Source: an uncultured Dermabacteraceae bacterium (lineage in GTDB: Bacteria > Actinomycetota > Actinomycetes > Actinomycetales > Dermabacteraceae). From it: a DNA stretch of 64,000 nucleotides. Positions 43,085 through 51,660 of the stretch are shown one piece after another (positions within the stretch are counted from its first letter, which is position 1; each line of letters begins with the position of its first letter). Position numbers and translations under genes: made by a program. Below the pieces are notes generated by a model. That model did not search any database and was not told the origin of the DNA. It saw only the letters and a program-made list of their open reading frames with translations. The stretch covers positions 10,319 through 74,318 of the forward strand of contig CAMILZ010000009.1 of NCBI GenBank assembly GCA_946223075.1, given 5' to 3'.

Positions 43085-44437
43085 CTAGGCTTGCGCGCCG
43101 GTCACACGGCGCACGCTGTGGCCCGAAACCTCCGCGAGCCCGAGAAGCTCGATGCGCGCGAGGCTCGTGCGCACCTGGTCACGGTCAAGCGCGCATTGCG
43201 TGGCAAGCTCCCGCACCCCGATCGCGGAAAAGCGCGGGATCCCATCAAAGACAAGCCGGTCGAGGGGGCCGAGGAGCTCCACATCAAGCGGAAGGGCGCC
43301 GGCGGCGTCGGCAGGGCCTTCGGGTCCGACGGTTGCTGAGACTCCCGCCGCTCCCGCGATCATCATCTCGATGTCCTCGACCCGCGAGATGAGCTGAGCC
43401 CCGCGCTCGGCAATGAGCCGGTGGCATCCGCTGCTTTCTGCCGAGGTCACGGGCCCGGGAACCGCGCCCACGGGGAGCGAAAGCGCATCGGCGTGGGCGG
43501 CGGTCGAGAGTGCTCCCGAACGCCAAGCTGCTTCCACCACGATCGTCGCATCGCTCGCCGCCGCGATGAGCCGATTGCGCGAGAGGAACCTCCACCTTGT
43601 TGGCCGCGCCCCGATAGGCGCCTCAGAGAAGAGCCCACCTTCGCCTCGCACGCGCGCGAGGAGCGCGGCGTTGGCGCGCGGGTAGTAGTCGTCGAGGCCA
43701 CCGGCGAGATAGGCGACTGTTCCGCCACCTCCCTCGCGCACGCTTCGCGCGGCGAGCGCTCCCGAATGTGCCGCGGCATCGATTCCGAGCGCGCCGCCCG
43801 AGACCACGCGCACGCCACGCTCCGCGAGGGCTGCGGCAAAGTCGTAGGCGACGCCCGTGCCGTAGCGTGTAGCGCCTCGTGCCCCGACGAGCGCAATGGC
43901 CCGCCTCTCCCCGAGGCCCGCGCGGCCTCCCGCGTGCCACAGGGCGAAAGGCGCGTTGATTCCAAGCGCGCTTAGGCCCGCGGTCCAGCCCGCTTCACCT
44001 GGGCGCACGAGGGAGATGCCCCGTTCACTCGAGCGTTCGAGAACGTTTCGCGCTTCCTCCACACGCGCGCCCCACACCGTCTTCGCACGCTCGGCGGCTT
44101 GCCGCGCGTGTCGGATCCGCATCGATTCGTGCGCCGCAGTCACGTGGAGCCGTTCGACTTCCGGGTCGCACGAGGCTTCCTCGAGAACCTCGGCGATTTC
44201 GCGCACGGAACCCTCGAGGGCAAGGTTCAATGCCTCCACCGGGCCACGCGCGAGCCACAGATATCGAGCGGCTGCGTCGGTGGATTCGGCAAGGGCGCTC
44301 CACGTGGCACGCGCGTGGCAATCGGCCTCCCCTTCCGCGCCGCCCGCAGGAGGCGCGCCGGGCTCCCAAAAGTACCCACGGGCCTGCCCAGTGCCAGGCT
44401 CCGCGACGCGTGAGGTCCTCGAATTCCCGGTGCTCAC
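43085..44437 (-). CDS. dprA: DNA-processing protein DprA
   Basis: This 450-residue protein loads RecA on incoming single-stranded DNA in transformation. The Rossmann-type core begins near residue 185 with the family run RAIALVGARGATRYG and VVSGGALGIDAAAHSGAL. The downstream segment LFSEAPIGARPTRWRFLSRNRLIAA is typical. A C-terminal winged-helix-like domain follows. An N-terminal region of about 130 residues resembles the SAM-like extension. The start overlaps the comM stop by 4 bp, so the two are coupled. Confidence 0.93.
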   Translation of the reverse strand: MSTGNSRTSRVAEPGTGQARGYFWEPGAPPAGGAEGEADCHARATWSALAESTDAAARYLWLARGPVEALNLALEGSVREIAEVLEEASCDPEVERLHVTAAHESMRIRHARQAAERAKTVWGARVEEARNVLERSSERGISLVRPGEAGWTAGLSALGINAPFALWHAGGRAGLGERRAIALVGARGATRYGTGVAYDFAAALAERGVRVVSGGALGIDAAAHSGALAARSVREGGGGTVAYLAGGLDDYYPRANAALLARVRGEGGLFSEAPIGARPTRWRFLSRNRLIAAASDATIVVEAAWRSGALSTAAHADALSLPVGAVPGPVTSAESSGCHRLIAERGAQLISRVEDIEMMIAGAAGVSATVGPEGPADAAGALPLDVELLGPLDRLVFDGIPRFSAIGVRELATQCALDRDQVRTSLARIELLGLAEVSGHSVRRVTGAQA

Positions 44438-45987
44438 GAGGCATCCTCCCCGCGAAGCTCGAGCGCCGTCGCGACATGCGCGCTCGTGGGGCGCGAGGCG
44501 CCTTCAAGGTCTGCGAGGGTCCACGCGACGCGGCGCACGCGGTCGCGGCCCCTCATCGTGAGGCGCCCTCGTTCAACGGCGCGCACCAAAATCGCCTCGT
44601 CGTTTCTTTCGAGCGGCATGTCCTGATCGAGGAACCGCCCGCTCATCTGGGCGTTCACGAAGTAGCCGGTGCCGGCGAGCCTTCGCTTTTGTGCTTCGCG
44701 CGCGGCACACACTCTTTCGCGAATCTCCGCGCTCGATTCCTCACGCGTGGCACCTCCGAGCGAGCGCACGGGCGGAAGCGTGATCCTCAGGTCGATGCGG
44801 TCGATGATTGGGCCGGAAAGCCTCGCCATGTAGCGTCGACGCTGAAGAGAGGTGCAGCGGCACTGATCACCGCGCGCATCGGCCCTCCCGCACGGGCAGG
44901 GGTTCGCGGCAAGGATGAGTTGGAATGCCGCGGGGTAAGTGGCGACTCCGCGCGTGCGATGAAGGGAAACTTCCCCCGTTTCGAGGACCTCGCGCAGCGA
45001 CTCGAGCACTTTCGGCGCAAATTCGGGTGCCTCGTCGAAAAACAGCACTCCCCCGTGGGCGCGTGACACGGCGCCGGGGCTCGCGAGGTTGCTGCCACCA
45101 CCAATGATCGAGGCGACACTCGAGGTGTGATGCGGCGCGATGAACGGTGCTTCGTGTACGAGCCCGCGCGTGGCATCGAAGTCTCCCGCGATTGAGGCGA
45201 GTGCACTGAGTTCGAGGGCACGCTCGGGTTCAAGCGGAGGGAGGATGCTCGGAAGGCGCGAGGCAATCATGCTTTTGCCCGCGCCGGGCGGTCCGAGCAG
45301 GAGCATGTGGTGTCCCCCGGCCGCGGCAATCTCCGCGGCCTCGCGCCCGCGCTTTTGGCCCTTGACGTCGAGGAAGTCGGGGCGCTCTCGCGTATCGCCG
45401 TCGACGTCGCCAACGCGGCCGGCCTCTCCCGAGCTCTCCTGCAGTTCAAACAGGCCGCGGCGCGACCATTCGGCCTTGCCGCCGAGGGCCGTGATCACTT
45501 CACCGAGGTGCCGCGCCGAGCGTACTTCGATCTCGGGCACGAGCCGCGCCTCGTCGGCATTCGCCTCGGCGACAACGACCCTTCCAACCCCCATCTTCGC
45601 CGCTGCGAGCACGGCCGGAAGAATCCCCGGGACTGGCCTGAGGCTCCCGTCGAGGGCAAGCTCGGCAAGAAAGAGCGTGCTCTCAAGGTTCCCCGGCGGA
45701 AGCACGCCCTTCGCCGCAAGGGTCGCGACGGCGATGGGAAGATCGAAACCCGAACCGCTCTTTTTCATCCATGCGGGCGACAGGTTCACGGTCACTTTCT
45801 TTTCCCCGACGGCGTGGCCGGCGTTGGCGCACGCGCTCTTGACACGTTCTCGCGCCTGAAGGGTCGAGGAATCGGGAAGCCCCACGATCACAAAGGCGGG
45901 AAGCCCCCGGCTCATTTCGCATTCGACCTCGACGAGGCGCCCCTCGAGGCCCCACAGGCTCATGCCGAGCACCCGCGCAACGCTCAT
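44434..45987 (-). CDS. comM: Mg-chelatase-like AAA+ protein ComM/YifB
   Basis: This 517-residue AAA+ helicase-like protein promotes branch migration in natural transformation in Gram-negative bacteria. The N-terminal Lon-protease-like domain (about 1-165) is followed by the AAA+ domain with Walker A GPPGAGKSMIASR near residue 226 and Walker B GGVLFFDEAPEF. The zinc-like CPCG and CRC cysteines lie just after. The C-terminal Mg-chelatase helical domain is intact. The ATG at 45987 overlaps the yraN stop in ATGA. Confidence 0.94.
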   Translation of the reverse strand: MSVARVLGMSLWGLEGRLVEVECEMSRGLPAFVIVGLPDSSTLQARERVKSACANAGHAVGEKKVTVNLSPAWMKKSGSGFDLPIAVATLAAKGVLPPGNLESTLFLAELALDGSLRPVPGILPAVLAAAKMGVGRVVVAEANADEARLVPEIEVRSARHLGEVITALGGKAEWSRRGLFELQESSGEAGRVGDVDGDTRERPDFLDVKGQKRGREAAEIAAAGGHHMLLLGPPGAGKSMIASRLPSILPPLEPERALELSALASIAGDFDATRGLVHEAPFIAPHHTSSVASIIGGGSNLASPGAVSRAHGGVLFFDEAPEFAPKVLESLREVLETGEVSLHRTRGVATYPAAFQLILAANPCPCGRADARGDQCRCTSLQRRRYMARLSGPIIDRIDLRITLPPVRSLGGATREESSAEIRERVCAAREAQKRRLAGTGYFVNAQMSGRFLDQDMPLERNDEAILVRAVERGRLTMRGRDRVRRVAWTLADLEGASRPTSAHVATALELRGEDAS

Positions 45988-46382
45988 GCGCCCACCGCCT
46001 TGAGGTGCGTGTACTCGACGTTCCCGCCGGGCATCATGAAGACCCCAAAAGCATCGAGCCGGACTCCGCAATGCTGGGGGCTCCGCTCGAGGAAGTAGGC
46101 ACCGATCATGGTGCGAAGCCTCTTCACCTTGCGTTCATCGACCGCGCTCACGGCCGAGCCCATCACGAGGCTCCGCCTCGTTTTCACCTCGATAAACACG
46201 AGGGTGTCGCCGTCGCGGGCGACGATGTCGATTTCGCCGTGGCGCGTGCGGAAGTTCCGCTCGAGAATTTCGTAGCCCGAGCGCACGAGAATGTCGGCGG
46301 CGATCTCTTCGCCGAGGTTGCCTAGTTTCTTCGTGGGGAGCGTGTCGGCACCGCGCGTGTCGATCCCTGTCGTGATTGTCAT
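45984..46382 (-). CDS. yraN: UPF0102 family endonuclease-like protein YraN
   Basis: This 132-residue protein has the PD-(D/E)XK-like nuclease fold of UPF0102. The LGNLGEEIAADIL opening, RNFRTRHGEIDIVARD and LVFIEVKTRR form the catalytic Glu/Asp/Glu-x-Lys series. Function in vivo is unclear, though the gene is consistently next to comM and dprA, suggesting a DNA-processing role. It overlaps comM by 4 bp and follows DUF2469 by 89 bp. Confidence 0.93.
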   Translation of the reverse strand: MTITTGIDTRGADTLPTKKLGNLGEEIAADILVRSGYEILERNFRTRHGEIDIVARDGDTLVFIEVKTRRSLVMGSAVSAVDERKVKRLRTMIGAYFLERSPQHCGVRLDAFGVFMMPGGNVEYTHLKAVGA

Positions 46383-46471
46383 GCCTCACACGATGCCGAA
46401 TCTCCGCATCGGTGTCAGGGGCCGACCGGCGGATTGTGGACGAGCGCCCCCTGTGGAGCGCGCGCCGCCGC

Positions 46472-46771
46472 CTACAGGTCGAACGCGGACTTCTCGAGCT
46501 CTTCGACGTTGACGTCCTTGAACGTGAGTACGCGAACGGAACGCACAAATCGGGATGTGCGGTGCACGTCCCACACCCACGCATCCGCGAGGTTCAGTTC
46601 GTAAAACACCTCACCGCCCGCGTGCTGGACGTGCACGTCGACCTGGTTGGCGAGGTAGAGGCGGCGCTCGGTTTCGACCCGGTACGCGTACGTGCCCACG
46701 ACGTCGCGGTATTCGCGGTACAGCTGGAGCTCCATGTCGGCCTCGTAGGCGTCGAGATCATGCACGTTCAT
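46472..46771 (-). CDS. DUF2469 family protein
   Basis: This 99-residue protein belongs to an Actinobacteria-specific family. LYREYRDVVGTYAYRVETERR and ANQVDVHVQ are the conserved segments. No enzymatic motif is visible. It is almost always between rnhB and yraN, as here. The ATG at 46771 has GGGAGA seven bases upstream; the open frame extending to 47116 runs antisense-like into rnhB and is not used. Confidence 0.92.
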   Translation of the reverse strand: MNVHDLDAYEADMELQLYREYRDVVGTYAYRVETERRLYLANQVDVHVQHAGGEVFYELNLADAWVWDVHRTSRFVRSVRVLTFKDVNVEELEKSAFDL

Positions 46772-46841
46772 GTAGCTATCTCCCTCACGTCGCACATCGT
46801 TCTCTTCATGCGGAAACGCGCGGCTTCCGCAAAAATCAAGA

Positions 46842-47624
46842 TTACAGCGGCAGATCGAGTACTTGCTGCTCAGCGGGCACAAGGTTCCAGCTTGCGCGGT
46901 GCTCCTCGTGGAGGCCCAGCTGCACAATCGCCTCACGGTGGGCCTTGGAGCCATACCCCTTGTTGCCTGCCCAGCCGTATCCTTGCGCTTCGGCATCGAG
47001 GGCGGCCATGTGTCGGTCACGCGCGACCTTCGCAAGAATGCTCGCAGCCGCGACGGACACGCACGTTTGATCGGCCTTGATGACAACCTCGAGGGGGCAT
47101 CCGAGTGGCGCGGCAAGCCCGCGCGTCAGGTAGTCGAGATTCCCGTCGAGAATCACGCCGGCGAGCGGCACAGCAAGCACCTCGCGTGTCGCCTCGAGCG
47201 CGCGAGTCGCCGCGAGGGTCAGTGCCCGGGAGATACCGTGCTCGTCAATCTCTCGGGCGCGTGCGGTTCCGACGCTTGCCGGGCACACCTCGTTCCTGCA
47301 CTGGGAAATCGGGCCGAGCGGAAGCGGTATCGACGTGCCCTCGCCCGCGAGAGCCACAAAGAAGGCCTCGCGCTTTTTCGGGCTGAGAAGCTTAGAATCC
47401 TTGAGCCCCGAGGGAAGCTCAGCGGGCGTCGGAACCCCACCTTCCGCGCGCTCGCACCGAAGAGCGAAAGCACCGACCGCCACGGGACCGGCGAGGGCAC
47501 CACGCCCCACTTCGTCGAGCCCGATCACCGCGCACGAGGTGGCTTCGGGCCGGGCATCAAAAAAGGCTCCGGCGAGGCGCAGTTCGCGCTCGGGAGTGGC
47601 GCTGGGGCTCGGCATACGGCTCAC
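46842..47624 (-). CDS. rnhB: Ribonuclease HII
   Basis: This 260-residue enzyme removes single ribonucleotides from DNA and RNA primers. The active-site motif GLDEVGRGALAGPV carries the D-E-x-G-R-G signature, and the later Asp residues lie in VILDGNLDYL and IKADQTCVSVAAASILAKV. The C-terminus is slightly longer than average. One dispersed 10-mer copy is inside it. It follows lepB by 7 bp on the same strand. Confidence 0.95.
   Translation of the reverse strand: MSRMPSPSATPERELRLAGAFFDARPEATSCAVIGLDEVGRGALAGPVAVGAFALRCERAEGGVPTPAELPSGLKDSKLLSPKKREAFFVALAGEGTSIPLPLGPISQCRNEVCPASVGTARAREIDEHGISRALTLAATRALEATREVLAVPLAGVILDGNLDYLTRGLAAPLGCPLEVVIKADQTCVSVAAASILAKVARDRHMAALDAEAQGYGWAGNKGYGSKAHREAIVQLGLHEEHRASWNLVPAEQQVLDLPL
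47268..47277 (+). repeat. Dispersed 10-mer TCCGACGCTT, copy 7
   Basis: An exact copy. In rnhB it is read as Ala-Ser-Val-Gly in a variable loop region. Confidence 0.8.
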
Positions 47625-47631
47625 GCACTAC

Positions 47632-48486
47632 TTACGCGGCGAGCGCGTGGCGCGGGAGGGAATCCGGTCGCACAGCTCCGACGCTTGCTGAGCTCTCGGC
47701 GCCGTTCACCTTTTCAAAGACCTTCTCGCCATCGCCGAGGGTGCTCCAGCGATCGAACGGGAGGAACAGCAACACTGCCTTGCCGGTGACCTCCGATTCG
47801 TCGACGAAAGGTTCTTCGCCTCGGGCGTAATGCTCGGAGGAATCGGCGCTGTTGAAGCGGTTATCGCCCATGACCCACAGTTTGCCTTCGGGGATCGTGA
47901 CGTCGAACGACACCTGGCACGCGCCGTTGCCGGGGACGATGTAGGTTTCGTCGAGCTCGACACCGTTGACGGTCATCGCGCCGCCGCGCTCCTTGCACAC
48001 GATGTGATCACCTCCCTTGCCGATGAGGCGTTTGACGAGGTGGTTCTCGGTGGGGTCGGGGGCGAGACCCACGTAGCTGAGGGCTTTCGAAATTTGCTCC
48101 CCGGTCGTGAGTGGCCTCTCGGAGTTTCCCCCCACCCAGTTGCCCGGATCTTGGAAAACGATGACGTCCCCGCGCTGGAGGTCGAGAATGCCCGGGTGCA
48201 GCTTGGAGACGAGGATCTTGTCGTCTTCCAAGAGAGTCGGGTGCATCGATGCCGAAGGGATGAAGAACGGCTGCACGAGGAAAGTCTTGATGAGCACGGC
48301 CACGATGAGTGCCACGACGATCGTGATCGTCCAGTCAAGGAGTGAGACGAGAGCGCCACTCCTTGTGCCGCGCGCATGTCCGGCCGCGCGGTGCGTGGGT
48401 GCCTCGACGGCATCGACGGCACCGGGTGCGGTCGACGATTCTCCCTTGTCGGGGGCCACGGGGGTGGAGTTTTCGTGCTCAGACAT
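47632..48486 (-). CDS. lepB: Signal peptidase I (first copy)
   Basis: This 284-residue membrane protease removes signal peptides of exported proteins. A 50-residue polar cytoplasmic extension precedes one membrane helix (about 51-74). The catalytic Ser is S80 in FIPSASMHPTL, the Lys is in ENHLVKRLIGKGGD, and the GDNRFNSADS box follows. The ATG at 48486 has GGAG three bases upstream. It lies 10 bp after the second signal peptidase gene, so the two are a tandem pair. Its C-terminal tail carries a dispersed 10-mer copy. Confidence 0.94.
   Translation of the reverse strand: MSEHENSTPVAPDKGESSTAPGAVDAVEAPTHRAAGHARGTRSGALVSLLDWTITIVVALIVAVLIKTFLVQPFFIPSASMHPTLLEDDKILVSKLHPGILDLQRGDVIVFQDPGNWVGGNSERPLTTGEQISKALSYVGLAPDPTENHLVKRLIGKGGDHIVCKERGGAMTVNGVELDETYIVPGNGACQVSFDVTIPEGKLWVMGDNRFNSADSSEHYARGEEPFVDESEVTGKAVLLFLPFDRWSTLGDGEKVFEKVNGAESSASVGAVRPDSLPRHALAA
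47677..47686 (+). repeat. Dispersed 10-mer TCCGACGCTT, copy 8
   Basis: An exact copy. In lepB it is read as Ala-Ser-Val-Gly in the C-terminal tail. It is only 400 bp from copy 7. Confidence 0.8.
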
Positions 48487-48496
48487 CTGCTCCAGT

Positions 48497-49066
48497 CTAG
48501 TGGGAGATGTCCCGCCCATCGGTGAGGGGCCACACGACACGCGTCACGCCCCCCTGCGTGCGTTTCAGGGGCACCATGCCACCGCCGGGATCGCCGAGAT
48601 GGTTACGCGAATCGGAGGAATTGTCGCGGTTGTCGCCGAGCAGGAACATGCGCCCTTCGGGCACGGCAACGTCAAAGTCGATCGCGCTCGCGCGCGCGAG
48701 GGAGGCGGGGAGGTAGGGCTCGTCGAGGGCATGCCCGTTCACCTCGAGCCGGCCATCATCGGTGCAGCAGCGCACCCGGTCACCGCCCACGCCGATGACG
48801 CGCTTGACCCAGTAGCGGGAGGAGCCCCCGAAGTAGCCTTCGCCGTCAAAAACGACGACGCTGCCGCGCTCCGCGGTTCCACGCGTGTGGCGATCCACGA
48901 GGATGTACTCCCCCGCCTTGAGTGTGGGGGCCATCGAGTCGCTCGGCACGTGGTAGGTCTGCACGACGAAGTGCCGCACGCCGACAACAGCGAGGAGCAC
49001 AATGCATAAAGCCGCGGCGATCACCCACACGAGGGGCGACCGCCGCGGCCGAGATTGAGGTGGCAA
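48497..49066 (-). CDS. lepB: Signal peptidase I (second copy, short)
   Basis: This 189-residue protease has a single membrane helix near residues 12-30, the catalytic Ser44 in HVPSDSMAPTL, the Lys in YWVKRVIGVGGD, and GDNRDNSSDSR. It lacks the polar N-terminal extension of its neighbour and is about 95 residues shorter. Tandem signal peptidases next to rplS are seen in several Actinobacteria; a division of labour is plausible but not shown. It follows rplS by 8 bp. Confidence 0.93.
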   Translation of the reverse strand: MPPQSRPRRSPLVWVIAAALCIVLLAVVGVRHFVVQTYHVPSDSMAPTLKAGEYILVDRHTRGTAERGSVVVFDGEGYFGGSSRYWVKRVIGVGGDRVRCCTDDGRLEVNGHALDEPYLPASLARASAIDFDVAVPEGRMFLLGDNRDNSSDSRNHLGDPGGGMVPLKRTQGGVTRVVWPLTDGRDISH

Positions 49067-49074
49067 AGTGCGAC

Positions 49075-49425
49075 TCAGGAGTGCTCGCGCTTCTCGCGGA
49101 TGCGAGCCTTCTTGCCGGTGAGGCCACGCAGGTAGTAGAGCTTTGCGCGGCGAACGTCACCGCGGGACACGACCTCGATCTTGTCGATCGTGGGGGCGTG
49201 CACCGGGAACACGCGCTCGACACCAACGCCGAACGACACCTTGCGGACGCGGAAGGTTTCCTTGATGCCGCCACCCTTGCGGGCGATGACGTAACCCTGG
49301 AACACCTGGATACGCGAGCGGTTACCCTCGACGACCTTCACGTGCACCTTGACGTTGTCGCCAGCACGGAACTCAGGGACGTCGCTCTTGAGGTGAGCCG
49401 CATCGAGTTCATCGAACTTCTGCAT
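49075..49425 (-). CDS. rplS: 50S ribosomal protein L19
   Basis: This 116-residue protein lies at the 30S-50S interface. The typical blocks are FRAGDNVKVHVKVVEG, SRIQVFQGYVIARKG and ETFRVRKVSFGVGVERVFP. The length is normal. The ATG follows CAGGAG. It heads the rplS-lepB-lepB-rnhB-DUF2469-yraN-comM-dprA unit; its promoter must lie in the 282-bp region upstream. Confidence 0.97.
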   Translation of the reverse strand: MQKFDELDAAHLKSDVPEFRAGDNVKVHVKVVEGNRSRIQVFQGYVIARKGGGIKETFRVRKVSFGVGVERVFPVHAPTIDKIEVVSRGDVRRAKLYYLRGLTGKKARIREKREHS

Positions 49426-49707
49426 GAGTTTTCTCCTGCCTCCCGCCCCGGGTCGGACGGCGAATGGTTTACCCCCTGGCGGCGGAACAAGCCCGCCGAG
49501 GGCGTCTGTGAATCATTCAAAGTGTGCCGGGCCTCTGGCCGCCATTCCGGTGGCGACGGATCTGCCCTGTTGCTTCATGCCGAAACCCCCCGAGGCAGGT
49601 CACGGCGCAACACGCACGGTCATCCATTCTGCCACTGCTCTAAGCGGCACGCAATAAGATATGCGGCGACAAAGTGTGCGAGGTCGCTCGCACGAAAGGA
49701 GCCTTAC
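49426..49707. other. Intergenic region between divergent rplS and membrane-protein genes
   Basis: This 282-bp gap has no convincing gene. It should carry the rplS promoter on the minus strand and the promoter of the four-helix membrane protein on the plus strand. I saw no tRNA, terminator or recognised riboswitch in it. Confidence 0.5.
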
Positions 49708-50334
49708 GTGAACGAGAACGACAGCCGCGCCCCCGAGCAGCCTGGAGGATCGCACCGAGCGGCATCACACGACGGCCTCACGCGCGCGGAGGCCCGAACA
49801 TTCGTCGAGCATTCCACGAAAGAGCACTTCTCAAACCTCGTCTCGTTCGTGCTCGTCCTGCTCGCGCCAGCCGCACTGTTTTGGGCTCTCGCCCTCCTTC
49901 CGTCGACCGCGGAGGATCCCGCACTCTCGACGATCGTGGGGCTCGTCATTGCGCTCATCCTTGTGATCGCAGGCCTCGTTGTGCACTTCGTCGTACCGCG
50001 TAGACGCCACGGCGTTCTCGAGGCAGTCGAGGGAGGCCATGTTGAGCCAACCCTCGAGTCGGCAAAGGTCGCGAAGGCCCACAGAGTGAAGTCCAAACCC
50101 CTCAACGCCGTTCTCATCGGGGTTGGCATTCTTGCCGTTCTTGCGGCTCTCGCCTTCGCGGCTCACGCTTTCCTCTCCGGCGATCTCGTTTCCCGGATCT
50201 TCCTCGATATCGGCTGTGCCTTTGGCTTCGCGGCGGTCAGCTTCGCCGCGTTCTACTGGCCGTTCACGACGCGCCGGCTCGCGCGGCACCTCGGCGCGCA
50301 GCAGCACCCTGTCGACGATCCCGAAGAAAACTAA
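49708..50334 (+). CDS. Four-helix membrane protein of unknown function
   Basis: This 208-residue protein has four hydrophobic segments (about 42-64, 73-96, 131-156 and 164-186), a polar 40-residue N-terminus and a short C-terminus. The opening resembles a DNA-poor, Glu/Arg-rich cytoplasmic region and no catalytic motif is visible. I do not recognise the family. The GTG at 49708 has AAAGGAG six bases upstream. It is a plus-strand gene inserted between rplS and trmD, which are usually adjacent, and converges on trmD with only 9 bp between the stops. Confidence 0.75.
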   Translation: MNENDSRAPEQPGGSHRAASHDGLTRAEARTFVEHSTKEHFSNLVSFVLVLLAPAALFWALALLPSTAEDPALSTIVGLVIALILVIAGLVVHFVVPRRRHGVLEAVEGGHVEPTLESAKVAKAHRVKSKPLNAVLIGVGILAVLAALAFAAHAFLSGDLVSRIFLDIGCAFGFAAVSFAAFYWPFTTRRLARHLGAQQHPVDDPEEN

Positions 50335-50343
50335 GAAGCTCTG

Positions 50344-51087
50344 TTACTCGGGGACTTGCGATCCCTCAAGGAGGTCCGGCCTTCGCTCCGCCGTGCGCTC
50401 GAGGGAGCGCTCGCGCCGCCACGTCTCGATACGCGCGTGGTGGCCGCTCAAAAGCACCTCGGGCACTTCACGCTGCACCCCGTCGGGTGAGGTCCAGCTC
50501 GCGGGCTTCGTGTAGATCGGGTACTCGAGGAGACCGCTCGTGTGAGACTCCTCGACGATCGATTCGGGGTTGCCAAGAACCCCCGGCACGAGCCTCACGA
50601 TCGCCTCGGTCATCGCGAGCACCGCTACCTCTCCCCCGTTGAGCACGTAGTCCCCGAGTGAGCTGAGGGCGACGCGCACGCCCTGATCGGCGAGGTATTC
50701 GTACACGCGCTCGTCGATGCCCTCGTAGCGGCCGCAGGCAAAGATGAGCCATGGCTCCGTGCTTCGCTCTTCCGCGGCACGCTGCGTGAACGGCTCACCT
50801 GCAGGATTTGGGAAAATCACGAGCGGTGAGGTGAGGGCACCGTCGGACTCCCTCTCCTCCGAGCCGAGCACATCCGCGAAGGCTTCCGCCCACGGCTCGG
50901 GCTTCATGACCATGCCGGCACCGCCTCCCACGGGGGTGTCGTCAACCGTGTTGTGGCGATCGTGCGTGTAATCGCGAAGGTTGTGCACGCGAAGGTCCAC
51001 GAGTCCATCCTTGCGGGCCTTGCCGATGAGAGAAAGCTCGAGCGGGGCGAGATACTCGGGGAAGATCGTAATGACGTCGATACGCAC
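50344..51087 (-). CDS. trmD: tRNA (guanine(37)-N(1))-methyltransferase
   Basis: This 247-residue SPOUT methylase forms m1G37 in tRNAs and prevents frameshifting. The family run RYEGIDERV, the trefoil-knot region GDYVLNGGEVA and the Pro-rich DDTPVGGGAGMVMKPEP loop are intact. It starts with GTG, five to six bases after the rimM stop. It converges on the plus-strand membrane gene. Confidence 0.96.
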   Translation of the reverse strand: MRIDVITIFPEYLAPLELSLIGKARKDGLVDLRVHNLRDYTHDRHNTVDDTPVGGGAGMVMKPEPWAEAFADVLGSEERESDGALTSPLVIFPNPAGEPFTQRAAEERSTEPWLIFACGRYEGIDERVYEYLADQGVRVALSSLGDYVLNGGEVAVLAMTEAIVRLVPGVLGNPESIVEESHTSGLLEYPIYTKPASWTSPDGVQREVPEVLLSGHHARIETWRRERSLERTAERRPDLLEGSQVPE

Positions 51088-51093
51088 GCCGAC

Positions 51094-51660
51094 CTAGCCT
51101 TCCGCCCCGTCGCGCTCGCTCAGCGCGTTTTCGGGATCGAAGAGTCCACCGGGCGGGTCCGCGAGAACAACCCCGTTCTCGAGATCGACTTCGGGCACGA
51201 GTTCTTCCACGAACGGGAGCATAACCTTGCGACCATCACTCGCACGCACGAGGAGAAGATCCTGCGCCGGATAGTGATCGAGCCCGATCACGGTGCCGAG
51301 AACGCGACCATCATCCGTGCGCACCTCGAGCCCCTTGAGTTCCTCGGGATACCAGGCATCGGGATCCTCCTCGAACTCCTCCTCGCGGTCGAGCTCGAGC
51401 GTCAGATCCGCACCGCGAAGCGCCTCCGCGGCCGTGCGGCCTTGCACTTCGGCGAACTTCGCGTACCAACGCCCCTGCTGCACACGCGTCGAGGTGAGCG
51501 TGAGGCGCGCAGGCCCGCCTTCGGCACCCTCCACGTCAAACTCGGCACCCCTCACGAGGCGCTCCTCGGGGATGTCGGTGCGCACGAGGAGCGATACCTC
51601 ACCCTTGAGGCCGTGGGCTTTACCGATCGTGCCCACAACGACGGTGACCGTTTCACTCAC
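51094..51660 (-). CDS. rimM: 16S rRNA processing protein RimM
   Basis: This protein of about 188 residues helps assemble the 30S head. The N-terminal beta-barrel opens with VVVGTIGKAHGLKGEVSL and the C-terminal PRC-barrel has GTVIGLDHYPAQDLLLV and MLPFVEELVPEVDLENG. The GTG at 51660 overlaps the lipoprotein stop by 8 bp. A GTG four codons upstream is an alternative. rimM follows khpA in most Actinobacteria, but here a lipoprotein gene lies between. Confidence 0.93.
   Translation of the reverse strand: MSETVTVVVGTIGKAHGLKGEVSLLVRTDIPEERLVRGAEFDVEGAEGGPARLTLTSTRVQQGRWYAKFAEVQGRTAAEALRGADLTLELDREEEFEEDPDAWYPEELKGLEVRTDDGRVLGTVIGLDHYPAQDLLLVRASDGRKVMLPFVEELVPEVDLENGVVLADPPGGLFDPENALSERDGAEG

Noticed and set aside
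46772..47116. An upstream extension of the DUF2469 frame
   Set aside because: It overlaps rnhB on the same strand in another frame; the ATG at 46771 has a clear ribosome-binding site and gives the usual family length.
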